Positions 30,767 through 39,263 of a stretch of 64,000 nt of DNA are shown here, one piece after another. The position numbers and the translations under genes are program-made. Below the pieces are notes generated by a model that had not been told where the DNA came from, searched no databases, and saw only the letters and a list, made by a program, of their open reading frames with translations. Within the stretch, counting starts at the first letter, position 1; each line of letters starts with the position of its first letter. Origin of the DNA: Microbispora siamensis (GTDB taxonomy: Bacteria; Actinomycetota; Actinomycetes; Streptosporangiales; Streptosporangiaceae). Location: the NCBI RefSeq assembly GCF_016863095.1, contig NZ_BOOF01000012.1, positions 1-64,000 of the forward strand, read 5' to 3'.

Positions 30767-31792
30767 GTGACGGAACCGGTTGCAGAGGGAGTGCGGACGG
30801 CGGCGGACGTGCTCGCCCGGACGCGCGACCTGGTGGAGCCCGCCCTGCGCCGCGCGGTCGGCACCCTGCCTCCGTCGATGTGCCGGATGGCGGGATACCA
30901 CTTCGGATGGTGGGACGCGCGGGAGCGTCCGGTGCGGGCGGGCGGAGGCAAGGCCCTGCGGCCCGCGTTCACGCTGCTGGCGGCCGAGGGCGCCGGGGGA
31001 GACGCGGACGCGGCGCTGCCGGCCGCCGTCGCGGTCGAACTGGTGCACAACTTCTCCCTCGTCCACGACGACGTGATGGACGGCGACGCGGTCCGCCGCC
31101 ACCGCCCCACGGTGTGGAACGTCTTCGGGCGCTCCGAGGCGATCCTGGCCGGCGACTCCCTGCTGGCGCTGGCCTTCGCCGCGCTCGCCGCGGGCGGCAG
31201 GCCCGCCGACAGCGCGCGCATGCTGGCCCGGTGCGTCCAGTCGCTGCTGGACGGCCAGAGCGCCGACCTCGGCTTCGAGGAGCGCGCGGACGTGAGCCTG
31301 GGGGACTGCGTGCGCATGGCCGAGGGCAAGACGGGCGCGCTGTTCGGATGCGCCTGCTCCCTCGGCGCGCTCCACGGCGGCGCCACCACCGAGCAGGTGG
31401 CCTTCCTGCGCGTGTTCGGCGAGCGCGTGGGGCTGGCGTTCCAGATAGTCGACGACCTGCTGGGCATCTGGGGCGACGCGGCGGTCACCGGCAAGCCGGT
31501 CCACTCCGACCTGCGCAACCGGAAGAAGTCCCTGCCGGTCGTCGCCGCGCTGACATCGGGCACGCCGGCCGGCGGCGCGCTCGCCGTACTGTACCGCCGC
31601 CCGCTCGCGCAGGCCGACCTCGCACGGGCGGCGCGGCTGGTGGAGGAGGCGGGCGGGCGGGCGTGGAGCCTCGCCAGGGTGGACGATCTGCTGTCCGAGG
31701 CACTGGAGGCGCTGCGGTCGGCGGAGCTGGCGCCAGGGCCGGCGGCGGGTCTGGAGGCCCTGGCCCGCCTGGCCGCCGACCGCGACCGCTAG
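30767..31792 (+). CDS. Polyprenyl (farnesyl/geranylgeranyl) diphosphate synthase
   Basis: 341 residues of the all-helical trans-prenyltransferase fold. The first Asp-rich motif is LVHDDVMDGD (DDxxD) and the second is FQIVDDLLGIWGD (DDxxxxxxD). GGGKALRPAF binds IPP. It condenses IPP with allylic diphosphates. The chain length cannot be read reliably from the sequence. It could supply FPP to the hopanoid operon 20 kb away, or GGPP for another pathway; both are guesses. GTG 30767 follows GGGAGC. Its stop overlaps the stop of the convergent marR gene. Confidence 0.87.
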   Translation: MTEPVAEGVRTAADVLARTRDLVEPALRRAVGTLPPSMCRMAGYHFGWWDARERPVRAGGGKALRPAFTLLAAEGAGGDADAALPAAVAVELVHNFSLVHDDVMDGDAVRRHRPTVWNVFGRSEAILAGDSLLALAFAALAAGGRPADSARMLARCVQSLLDGQSADLGFEERADVSLGDCVRMAEGKTGALFGCACSLGALHGGATTEQVAFLRVFGERVGLAFQIVDDLLGIWGDAAVTGKPVHSDLRNRKKSLPVVAALTSGTPAGGALAVLYRRPLAQADLARAARLVEEAGGRAWSLARVDDLLSEALEALRSAELAPGPAAGLEALARLAADRDR

Positions 31793-32271
31793 CTGCTCGC
31801 CTCGCCCGCCCCGGCCGCCGCCGTGAGCTCGCGCAGCGTCCGCGCGAGCGTACGGCGGCTGTCCGGCGGCAGATGGCGCAGCGCGGCGGCGATGTGCCCG
31901 CGGCGGGCCGAGCGGATCCGCTCGAGCGCCCGCCTGCCGGACTCGGTGACGTCGATGCTGACCTCACGGCGGCTGTGCGGGGACAGCAGGCGCGTCAGCA
32001 GCCCGGCGGTGTGCAGGCGGGCCACCAGGCGGCCCGTGGCCGAGACCGACATGCCCAGCAGGGCGGCGAGCCCGCTCAGGTTCAGCGGGCCGTGCCGGTG
32101 GACCGCGAGCAGCACCCGCAACTGGGTGACCGACAGATCGGAGCCGCGGGCCACCGCGTTGAGGGTCATCTCCACCAGGGCGAGCGAGGCGTCCTCGACC
32201 GACCACGCGTCCTCCTCCAGCGCGGGGTCCGTCTCCTCCAGAGCTTCGGACCGCAGGGCTCCGGTGCTCAT
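31789..32271 (-). CDS. MarR-family transcriptional regulator
   Basis: 160 residues. The winged-helix part is LSVTQLRVLLAVHRHGPLNL, SGLAALLGMSVSATGRLVARL (recognition helix), then HTAGLLTRLLSPHSRREVSI (wing) and a helical dimer end. It is last in the poxB-dehydrogenase-marR operon; its ATG overlaps the dehydrogenase stop (ATGA). By position it is likely to sense a metabolite, perhaps an organic acid, and control this operon. The target site could be the AT-rich dyad near 37088, though this is only an inference. Confidence 0.85.
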   Translation of the reverse strand: MSTGALRSEALEETDPALEEDAWSVEDASLALVEMTLNAVARGSDLSVTQLRVLLAVHRHGPLNLSGLAALLGMSVSATGRLVARLHTAGLLTRLLSPHSRREVSIDVTESGRRALERIRSARRGHIAAALRHLPPDSRRTLARTLRELTAAAGAGEASS

Positions 32272-35270
32272 CGCGCCCCCAGGACCCGCGCCGGGCCGGG
32301 CCTGCGCGAGGCGCGACACTCGGGGTGGTCGCCCAGCGGCGTGCCCCGCACCCCGGCCGCCAGCAACTCCGCGAGGTGGATCGCCTGGCGCCCCACCCCC
32401 GCCTGCTCGATCTGCGTACGGCAGCTGAATCCGTCGGCGAGCACGACCGTGCGGGCGTCGGCGGCGCGGATGGCCGGCAGGATCTCGTGCTCCGCGCAGG
32501 CCATCGACACCTCCAGGTGGCCGGCGGTGAAGCCGAAGTTCCCGGCGAGGCCGCAGCAGCCGCCCACCGCCTCCACCCGCACCCCGGCCCGGGACAGCAG
32601 GGCCTGGTCGGTCTCGAAGCCGAGCACCGAGTGGTGGTGGCAGTGCGGCTGGGCGACCGCGTCCCGGTCGATCCGGGGCGGATCCCACCCGTCGGTCGCG
32701 CTCAGCAGTTCGGCGAGGGTCCTGGTCTGCTCGCGCAGCCGGGCGAAGTCCCGGTCGTGCGCGAACATCTCCGGCGCGTCGGCGCGGAACACCGCCGCGC
32801 AGCTCGGCTCCAGCCCGACGATCGGGATGCCGCGGCGCAGCGCCGGGGCGAGGGTCCGCACGGTGCGGCGCAGCACCCGCCGCGCCACGCCGAGCTGGCC
32901 GGTCGAGATCCACGTCAGGCCGCAGCACAGCGTTCGCGGCGGAATCAGCACGCGGTAGCCCGCCGACTCCAGCACCTCGACGGCGGCGCGGCCGATGTGC
33001 GGGTGGAAGTTGTCGGTGAAGGTGTCCGGCCACAGCACCACGGGCCCCCGCTCGCCCCCGCCGTGCGGCCCGCGCCGCCGATACCAGTCGCTGAAGCGGG
33101 CCCGCGCGAAGTCGGGCACCGGCCGGGCCGGTTCGAGCCCCGCCAGGCGCTTGGCGAGCCCGGACAGCACGGGCGCGTGCGCCAGCGCGTTGACCACGCC
33201 CGGGGCGAGCGCCGCCGCGCGGGCCCACACCGGCAGCCACCCCATCGCGTAGTGGTCCATCGGCCGGATCCTGCGCGCGTAGTGGTGGGCGAGGAACTCG
33301 GCCTTGTACGTCGCCATGTCGACCTGCATCGGGCAGTCGTGCTTGCAGCCCTTGCAGGCCAGGCACAGATCGAGGGCGTCGTGCACGGCGGTGGAGCGCC
33401 AGCCGTCCTTCACCGCGGAGTCGGCGTGGCCGTTCAGCATTTCGAACAGCAGCCGGGAGCGCCCGCGAGTGGAGTGCTCCTCCTCGCCGGTGGCCCGGTA
33501 GGACGGGCACATCACGCCGCCGACGTGCTCGCGGCATTTGCCCACCCCCACGCACCGCATGACGGCCCGCTGGAAGCTGCCCTCGTCGTCGGGGTAGCCG
33601 AAGTGCACGGGCGGGTCGGCGGGCGTCCACTCGGGGCCGAGCCGCAGGTTCTCGTCCAGCCGGTACGGCGCGACGACCTTGCCGGGGTTCATCCGGTCAC
33701 CGGGATCGAAGACGGCCTTGACCTGCTCGAACGCGGTCATGACCGCGGGCCCGAACATCTTGGGCAGCAGCTCGCCCCTGGCCTGGCCGTCGCCGTGCTC
33801 GCCGGACAGCGAGCCGCCGTAGGAGACGACGAGATCGGCGGCCCGTTCGAGGAAGGCGCGGAAGGCCGCCACCCCGTCGGCGGTCACCAGGTCGAACGGG
33901 ATGCGGGTGTGCACGCAGCCCTGCCCGAAGTGCCCGTACAGGGAGGCGTCGCCGTAGCCGAACTCCTCGAACAGGCGGCGCAGGTCACGCAGGTAGGCGC
34001 CGAGCTTGTCCGGCGGGACGGCCGAGTCCTCGTAGCCCTCCCACGTCTCGCGCATGCCGGGCACGCGGGCGGTGGCGCCGAGCCCGGACTCGCGGACCTC
34101 CCACAGCTCCTTCTCGGTCTTCGCGTCGTCGATGAAGGAGATGTGCGGCGCGTGCTCGCTGCCCTTCAGCTCCTTCAGCAGGTCACGTCCCTTGGCGTCC
34201 GCCTCCTTCTGCGAGTCGCCGCCGAAGGAGACCATGAGCCAGCCGCCGCCCTCCGGCAGCCGCGTGAGCGCGTCGGGATGCATGTGCTTGCGCCGCTCGA
34301 AGTCCACAAGCTTGTCGTCCACCCCTTCGAGCTGGAGCGGGCCGTGGCGGGCGATGCGCGGCACGGCGTCGGCGGCCACGTTGATGTCGTGGTAGCCGAG
34401 CAGGACGAGGCACTCGGCCTTGGGCGCGGGCACCAGGCGCAGCTCGGCCCGCAGCACGGTGACCAGCGTGCCCTCCGACCCGACCAGCGCCCTGGCCAGG
34501 TCGAACCCGGCCTCGGGCAGAAGCTGGTCGAGGTTGTAGCCCGACACCCGGCGGGGGATGTCGGGGAAGCGGCGGCGGATCTCGTCGGCGTGCTCGTCCA
34601 CGATCGCGCGCAGCTCGCGGTAGATCCGCGCCCTCGGCCCGCCCTCGGCCATGATGCGGTCGAACTCCTCGCCGCCGGTCGGCCCCACCCACATCCGCTG
34701 GCCGTCGTAGGTGAGGATCTCCAGCCGCGCGATGTTGTCGGCGGTCTTGCCGTACGCCTGGGCGGTCGAGCCGCAGGAGTTGTTGCCGATCATGCCGCCG
34801 AGCGTGCACTGGGAGTGGGTGGACGGGCGCGGCCCGAACATCAGGCCGGTGTCGGCCAGCAGCCGGTTCAGCACGTCGAGCACGATGCCGGGCTCGACCA
34901 CGCAGGTGCGGGCCGCGGCGTCCACCGACACCAGCCGGTGGCAGTACTTGGACCAGTCGATCACCACGGCGGCGTTGCAGGTCTGGCCGCCCAGGCTCGT
35001 CCCGCCGCCCCGTGAGGTGATGGGCGCGCCGTGCTCCCGGCAGACCGCGATCGCCTCGGCCGCCGCGTCCACCGTGCGCGGCACCACCACCCCGAGCGGC
35101 ACCTGCCGGTAGTTCGATCCGTCGGTGGAGTAGGACCCCCGGCTGCCCGGGTCGAACCTGACCTCGCCGTCCACCCGGGCGGAGAGGTCTCGCTCCAGGT
35201 CGCGCAGCCGCACGTACGGCCGGCGCGGCCGGGCTGCCACGGGCGCGGGAACGAGCACCTGGTCCGTCAT
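32268..35270 (-). CDS. FAD- and Fe-S-binding dehydrogenase (D-lactate/D-2-hydroxyacid type)
   Basis: 1000 residues fusing a flavoprotein and a heterodisulfide-reductase-like module. The N-terminal PCMH FAD-binding domain has GVVVPRTVDAAAEAI, SRGGGTSLGGQT and GPRPSTHSQCTLGGMIGNNS. The middle FAD-linked oxidase C-terminal domain has a YGHFGQGCVHTRI strand and SLSGEHGDGQARGELL. The C-terminal part has two 4Fe-4S clusters (CVGVGKCREH...MCPSY and CLACKGCKHDCP) and CCG-type blocks (LCCGLTW, GGCCGLAG). Such proteins oxidise D-lactate or D-2-hydroxyglutarate, passing electrons to the quinone pool or a cytochrome. The pyruvate oxidase next to it favours D-lactate, but this is inference. Spacing: 4 bp after poxB, 4-nt overlap with marR. 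Confidence 0.85.
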   Translation of the reverse strand: MTDQVLVPAPVAARPRRPYVRLRDLERDLSARVDGEVRFDPGSRGSYSTDGSNYRQVPLGVVVPRTVDAAAEAIAVCREHGAPITSRGGGTSLGGQTCNAAVVIDWSKYCHRLVSVDAAARTCVVEPGIVLDVLNRLLADTGLMFGPRPSTHSQCTLGGMIGNNSCGSTAQAYGKTADNIARLEILTYDGQRMWVGPTGGEEFDRIMAEGGPRARIYRELRAIVDEHADEIRRRFPDIPRRVSGYNLDQLLPEAGFDLARALVGSEGTLVTVLRAELRLVPAPKAECLVLLGYHDINVAADAVPRIARHGPLQLEGVDDKLVDFERRKHMHPDALTRLPEGGGWLMVSFGGDSQKEADAKGRDLLKELKGSEHAPHISFIDDAKTEKELWEVRESGLGATARVPGMRETWEGYEDSAVPPDKLGAYLRDLRRLFEEFGYGDASLYGHFGQGCVHTRIPFDLVTADGVAAFRAFLERAADLVVSYGGSLSGEHGDGQARGELLPKMFGPAVMTAFEQVKAVFDPGDRMNPGKVVAPYRLDENLRLGPEWTPADPPVHFGYPDDEGSFQRAVMRCVGVGKCREHVGGVMCPSYRATGEEEHSTRGRSRLLFEMLNGHADSAVKDGWRSTAVHDALDLCLACKGCKHDCPMQVDMATYKAEFLAHHYARRIRPMDHYAMGWLPVWARAAALAPGVVNALAHAPVLSGLAKRLAGLEPARPVPDFARARFSDWYRRRGPHGGGERGPVVLWPDTFTDNFHPHIGRAAVEVLESAGYRVLIPPRTLCCGLTWISTGQLGVARRVLRRTVRTLAPALRRGIPIVGLEPSCAAVFRADAPEMFAHDRDFARLREQTRTLAELLSATDGWDPPRIDRDAVAQPHCHHHSVLGFETDQALLSRAGVRVEAVGGCCGLAGNFGFTAGHLEVSMACAEHEILPAIRAADARTVVLADGFSCRTQIEQAGVGRQAIHLAELLAAGVRGTPLGDHPECRASRRPGPARVLGAR

Positions 35271-35274
35271 GGCG

Positions 35275-37041
35275 TCACCGCCCCAGTTGAGAGATCTTGT
35301 CCTTGAACAGCGTCGTCGCGATGGCCGCCTTGTGCGGCTGGCCCTTCAGGAACGCCTCGGCGAACTTGACCGCCTGGTCCCGGGCGACCTTGCCCGGCAT
35401 GGGCGGCTCGTTCGGGTCGACGTCGACGTCCACCAGCGCCGGCCCCGGATGGGCGAGGGCCTGCCGCACGGCCTCGTCCACCTCGGCGGGGTCGGTGACC
35501 TTGCGGCCGTACCCGCCGCAGGAGCGGGCCCAGGCGGAGAAGTCGGAGGTGGGCGCGCCGAACCTGACCCCGTGCTCGGGGAACCCCAGCACCATCTGCT
35601 CCCACAGGATCTGGCCGAGCGAGCCGTTGTTGTTCACCACCACCGTGATCGGCAGGCCGAGCCGGGCCGCGGTGAGGAACTCGGCCATCAGCATCGCGAA
35701 GCCGCCGTCGCCGATGAACGCGATCACCTGCCGGTCGGGGTGGGCGAGCTGCGCCGCGATCGCGTACGGCAGTCCGGGGGCCATCGTGGCGAGGTTGCCC
35801 GACAAGTAGAACTCGCGATCGCCGCGGATCGTCCAGTGCCGGGCCGCCCACGTGGCGATCGTGCCCGAGTCGCAGGTGAGGATGGCGTCGTCGGAGGCGG
35901 CCCGGTCCACGCAGCCGATCAGGTACTGCGGGGCGATCGGGGCGCGCTCCGGGTTCTCCAGGGCGGTCATGTTGTCCCGCCACTCGGCCATGGCCTTCTG
36001 GTACTTCTCCAGATGGGCCCGGTCGTCGTTGCGGTGCAGCAGCGGCAGCAGCGCGGCCAGGCCCTCCTTGGCGTCCCCGACCATCGGCACCTCGGTCGGC
36101 ATGCGCACGCCCGCGCGGGCGGGGTCGGCGTCGATCTGCACGACCCGGACCTTGCCGGGCTCAGGCAGGTGCTTGGTGTAGGGGAAGTTGGTGCCGACCA
36201 TCAGCAGGGTGTCGCAGTCCTCGACCAGTTCCTCGCCCGGCTTCGTGCCGAGCAGGCCGATGCCGCCCACCGCGTACGGCGAGTCGTCGGGGATGACCGC
36301 CTTGCCGGGCAGCGTCTTGATCACGGGGGCGCCCAGCGTCTCGGCGACGGCCAGCACCTCCGCGCGGGCGTGCAGGGCGCCGGCCCCGGCCAGGATCGCG
36401 GGCCGCCGGGCCGCGTTCAGCACCTCGGCGGCGGCCGTCAGGTCCTCCTGGCGCGGCACTCCAGGCGGGGACAGGTAGACGGGGGCGGTCGCGGGGGGCC
36501 GCGCGGGGGCGACGTGCTGGTAGGGGTCGGCGTCGGCGGGCGCCACCTGGACGTCGTTGGGCAGGCACAGGTGGGCCACCCCGCGTCGCGCGTACGCCGT
36601 CCGGATCGCGATGTCCACCACGCCCGGTAGCTGGGCGGGGTTGTCCACCACGAGGTTGTACTCGGCCACGTCCTCGAACACCCGGTCGAGGTGGACCTCC
36701 TGCTGGTAGCCGGTGCCCAGCACACTGGTCTCCTGCATGCCCGTGATGGCCAGCACCGGCTGGTGGTCGAGCTTGGCGTCGTACAGGCCGTTGAGCAGGT
36801 GGATCCCGCCGGGGCCCGAGGTGGCCAGGCACACCCCGATGCGGCCGGTGGCCTTCGCGTGCGCGGCCGCCATGAACGCGGCCGCCTCCTCGTGGTGCAC
36901 CAGCACGAACCTGACACGGTCGGATTGGCGGCGCAGCCCTTCCATGATGCCGTTGATGCCGTCACCGGGAAGCCCGAAGACGGTGTCGACACCCCAGTCG
37001 GCGAGCCGCCTGATGAGTACTTCGGAGGCGATTTCCGTCAT
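35275..37041 (-). CDS. poxB: Pyruvate dehydrogenase (quinone)/pyruvate oxidase-like ThDP enzyme
   Basis: 588 residues, typical PoxB length. N-terminal pyrimidine-binding domain has FGLPGDGINGIM, VLVHHEEAAAFMA (the catalytic Glu) and CLATSGPGGIHLLNGLYDAK. The C-terminal domain has the GDG...NN ThDP/Mg motif: FIGDGGFAMLMAEFLTAARL followed by VVVNNNGSLG. It has no visible targeting peptide; E. coli PoxB is a peripheral membrane enzyme that oxidises pyruvate to acetate and CO2 using ThDP and FAD and reduces ubiquinone. ATG 37041 is the first gene of the operon, transcribed from the 102-bp divergent region. Other acetolactate-synthase relatives are possible but the GGFAMLMAE style favours PoxB. 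Confidence 0.85.
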   Translation of the reverse strand: MTEIASEVLIRRLADWGVDTVFGLPGDGINGIMEGLRRQSDRVRFVLVHHEEAAAFMAAAHAKATGRIGVCLATSGPGGIHLLNGLYDAKLDHQPVLAITGMQETSVLGTGYQQEVHLDRVFEDVAEYNLVVDNPAQLPGVVDIAIRTAYARRGVAHLCLPNDVQVAPADADPYQHVAPARPPATAPVYLSPPGVPRQEDLTAAAEVLNAARRPAILAGAGALHARAEVLAVAETLGAPVIKTLPGKAVIPDDSPYAVGGIGLLGTKPGEELVEDCDTLLMVGTNFPYTKHLPEPGKVRVVQIDADPARAGVRMPTEVPMVGDAKEGLAALLPLLHRNDDRAHLEKYQKAMAEWRDNMTALENPERAPIAPQYLIGCVDRAASDDAILTCDSGTIATWAARHWTIRGDREFYLSGNLATMAPGLPYAIAAQLAHPDRQVIAFIGDGGFAMLMAEFLTAARLGLPITVVVNNNGSLGQILWEQMVLGFPEHGVRFGAPTSDFSAWARSCGGYGRKVTDPAEVDEAVRQALAHPGPALVDVDVDPNEPPMPGKVARDQAVKFAEAFLKGQPHKAAIATTLFKDKISQLGR

Positions 37042-37087
37042 ACGTGCCGCGCTGCCCCTGTAATGGGAAGCCGAACACTCACCACAT

Positions 37088-37100
37088 GGAAAATTTTTCC
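37088..37100. promoter_or_regulatory. AT-rich dyad in the divergent poxB / enolase-superfamily promoter
   Basis: GGAAAA and TTTTCC with one central base form a near-perfect inverted repeat (37088-37100) in a 102-bp intergenic region of an otherwise very GC-rich window. It lies 44 bp from the start of the plus-strand gene and about 47 bp from the poxB ATG, a plausible operator position. Confidence 0.4.
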
Positions 37101-37143
37101 TTTTGTCAGAATCGCCGTGTCACGGCCGGGTAGGGGGACGCCC

Positions 37144-38232
37144 GTGATCAGAGACCTCCACGTGTCGGCCTACCGCGTGCCGACCGACCGCCCGGAGGCC
37201 GACGGCACGCTGAGCTGGGACGCGACCACGATGGTGGTGGTCGGCGCGGACGCCGGCGAGACGGCCGGGCTCGGCTGGACCTACGCCCCGGCCGCCGCCG
37301 CGCGGGTCGTCACCGACCTGCTCGCGCCGGTGGTGCGCGGCGGCGACCCGATGGACGTGCCGGGCCTGTGGACCGCGATGGTCCGCCGGGTGCGCAACGC
37401 GAGCCGGACGGGCGTCGCCGGGTATGCGATCTCCGCGGTCGACGTCGCCCTCTGGGACCTCAAGGCCCGGCTGCTGGGCGTGCCGCTCGCCCGCCTGTTC
37501 GGCCTCGCGAGGCAGGACGTGCCCGTGTACGGCTCGGGCGGGTTCACCACGTACGACGACGACGTCACGAGCTTGCAGCTCGCGCACTGGACGCACGAGC
37601 AGGGCATCCCCCGCGTCAAGATCAAGATTGGGGAGTCGGCGGGCACCGCGCCCGACCGCGACCTGCATCGCGTGGCGCTCGCCCGCCGCGTCATCGGGGA
37701 CGCCGCCGAGCTGTACGTGGACGCCAACGGCGGCTACAGCGCGAAGCAGGCCGTGCGGATCGAACGCCGCATGCGCGACCACGACGTGCGGTGGTTCGAG
37801 GAGCCGGTGTCCTCCGACGACCTGGCCGGGCTGCGCCTGGTGCGCGAGCGGGCCGACGCCGACGTCGCGGCCGGGGAGTACGGCGGCGACCTCACCTACT
37901 TCACCCGCATGTGCGCGGCGGGCGCCGTCGACTGCCTGCAGATCGACGCGACCCGCTGCGGCGGCTACACGGGCTGGTCCGGCGCGGCGGCGATCGCGGC
38001 CGGGCACGGGCTGGAGGTGTCGGCGCACTGCGCGCCCAACCTGCACGCGCCGGTCGCCGCGGCGACGCCGAACCTGCGCCACATGGAGTGGTTCCACGAC
38101 CACGTGCGCATCGAGGGCGACCTGTTCGACGGCGCGGCCGATCCCACGGGCGGCGCCGTACGCCCGCCGGACGCGCCGGGCCACGGCCTGACGCTGCGCG
38201 CCGACGCGGCCGAGCCGTACCGGGTCGCGTAG
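37144..38232 (+). CDS. Mandelate racemase/muconate lactonizing enzyme family protein (enolase superfamily)
   Basis: 362 residues. Capping domain first, then a (beta/alpha) barrel with the superfamily's residues: KIKIG (Lys ~158 and 160), YVDANGGYS (Asp ~192), WFEEPVSSDD (Glu ~219) and AGEYGG (Glu ~245). A late His occurs in VSAHCAPNLHAPV. This layout is most like the mandelate racemase subgroup, which includes acid-sugar dehydratases as well as racemases. The substrate cannot be told from sequence. GTG 37144 follows AGGGGGAC. It diverges from the pyruvate oxidase operon, which may hint at a shared carbon source. The gene ends before a strong hairpin. Confidence 0.85.
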   Translation: MIRDLHVSAYRVPTDRPEADGTLSWDATTMVVVGADAGETAGLGWTYAPAAAARVVTDLLAPVVRGGDPMDVPGLWTAMVRRVRNASRTGVAGYAISAVDVALWDLKARLLGVPLARLFGLARQDVPVYGSGGFTTYDDDVTSLQLAHWTHEQGIPRVKIKIGESAGTAPDRDLHRVALARRVIGDAAELYVDANGGYSAKQAVRIERRMRDHDVRWFEEPVSSDDLAGLRLVRERADADVAAGEYGGDLTYFTRMCAAGAVDCLQIDATRCGGYTGWSGAAAIAAGHGLEVSAHCAPNLHAPVAAATPNLRHMEWFHDHVRIEGDLFDGAADPTGGAVRPPDAPGHGLTLRADAAEPYRVA

Positions 38233-38248
38233 GTCCCGACCACGGGGC

Positions 38249-38274
38249 CCGGGCGGGCGCGGGTGCCCGCCCGG
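38249..38274. terminator. Bidirectional hairpin terminator
   Basis: CCGGGCGGGC (38249-38258), loop of six, GCCCGCCCGG (38265-38274): a perfect 10-bp GC stem midway between the convergent enolase-superfamily and TNT genes. There is no long U-tract, as is usual in actinomycetes. Confidence 0.7.
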
Positions 38275-38288
38275 TCGACCCCAAGGGC

Positions 38289-39005
38289 TCAGTTCAGGCG
38301 TTCGAGGTAGCCATTGTCGGCCAGCCAGCCGATCGACACCTCGCCGTCCGGGTTCGCGGGCGCGCCGGGGATGTACTTGGCGAGCGTGTGGAACTGCTCG
38401 CCCTGCCCGGGCATCTGGAACGCGGAGGCCGCCGGTCCCGCGTCCACGAGGAACGGCCGGATCACCCGGTAGGCGTGGTAGTTGCACAGATGCGGGTCGC
38501 CCGGGACGTTGTTGAGGTTGTTCGGCCGCAGCGACCGCCTGGCGTACGGCGTGCCGAACGGCGCGAGGAACGCGCCGCCCTCTCCGCCGAAGCGGTCCAC
38601 CTTGTAGCCGAGCGGCAGTTGCGCCGTCCTGATGAGCGGGCGGCCGTTGGTGTACCCGCCGGAGTGCGCGAACCCGGAGTCCTGGGGGAAGCGGTAGGAG
38701 TTGGCCGACGGGATGTAGTAGCGCTCCAGGAAGCGCTCGGGGGAGAGGCCGCCGTACCGCACGTAGCCGTCCAGGATCTTGGCGACCAGGCCGGTGCGCG
38801 GCAGGACCACCGGGCCGAGGTTCGGGTCGCCGTTGACGAACGGCGGTCCGCAGACCTGGCCCGTCGTCGTGTCCAGGGGCTGGGGGTCGGAGGTCGCCGG
38901 GCCCTGCCCGGCGGGCGCGGTCGCGGCCTGGGCCGGGACGCCGGTCAGAGCCGCCGTGGCAAGGGTGCAGGCGGCCACGAACAGCTTGCGAGAATGAACG
39001 CGCAC
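38289..39005 (-). CDS. Secreted TNT-domain protein (predicted NAD glycohydrolase)
   Basis: 238 residues. Signal peptide at 1-27 (basic VRVHSRK, core LFVAACTLATAALTG, cleavage near PAQA). The rest follows the TNT fold first known from the M. tuberculosis CpnT toxin: GYVRYGGLSPERFLERYY, KVDRFGGEGGAFLAPFGTPY (Arg 138, Tyr 154), ARRSL (Arg 156/157), YHAYRV, then FQMPGQGEQF (Phe 196, Gln 204) and a final IGWLADNGYLERL. Cys 52 and Cys 174 could form a disulfide. TNT enzymes hydrolyse NAD+; the residue pattern fits but activity is not proven. GTG 39005 follows AGGAGAATTC. No neighbour resembles an immunity protein, and this free-standing secreted form looks like fungal surface NADases more than a polymorphic toxin. 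Confidence 0.85.
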   Translation of the reverse strand: MRVHSRKLFVAACTLATAALTGVPAQAATAPAGQGPATSDPQPLDTTTGQVCGPPFVNGDPNLGPVVLPRTGLVAKILDGYVRYGGLSPERFLERYYIPSANSYRFPQDSGFAHSGGYTNGRPLIRTAQLPLGYKVDRFGGEGGAFLAPFGTPYARRSLRPNNLNNVPGDPHLCNYHAYRVIRPFLVDAGPAASAFQMPGQGEQFHTLAKYIPGAPANPDGEVSIGWLADNGYLERLN

Positions 39006-39078
39006 GAATTCTCCTGATATTGCGCACACAGCGTGCGATCTGGACATATTCGCATCAGAAGGATTTCCGTGGGAATTG

Positions 39079-39114
39079 CTCGGCGAAAGGTGCCGAGAAA
39101 CAGCAGTGATCACT
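39079..39114 (-). promoter_or_regulatory. Two dyads in the leader of the TNT gene
   Basis: CTCGGC (39079-39084) pairs with GCCGAG (39092-39097), and AGTGATCACT (39105-39114) is a perfect 10-bp palindrome. Both lie 75-110 bp upstream of the GTG in a 258-bp intergenic stretch in which I see no gene. They may be regulator sites. Confidence 0.35.
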
Positions 39115-39263
39115 CTGACGCGATGGATTCGTGCGTACCCGGCCTTTGTTCAGGCGCATCGCAAGAAGATCGCCGCAGCGTCAAAAAACCCCGTGCGGCC
39201 TGGTGAAACAAAGCCGACATGAGGCGATGTCAGGAATTCCGTGAAAGGAGGCGAGCGCCCTTT

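Noticed and set aside
32325-35015. An 896-codon plus-strand frame across the FAD/Fe-S dehydrogenase
   Set aside because: Composition is His/Arg/Gly-rich without domains; the minus-strand gene carries complete FAD and Fe-S motifs.
38289-39113. A longer TNT protein starting at 39113
   Set aside because: The extra 36 residues precede a typical signal peptide and lack a ribosome site, whereas GTG 39005 has AGGAG at the right distance.
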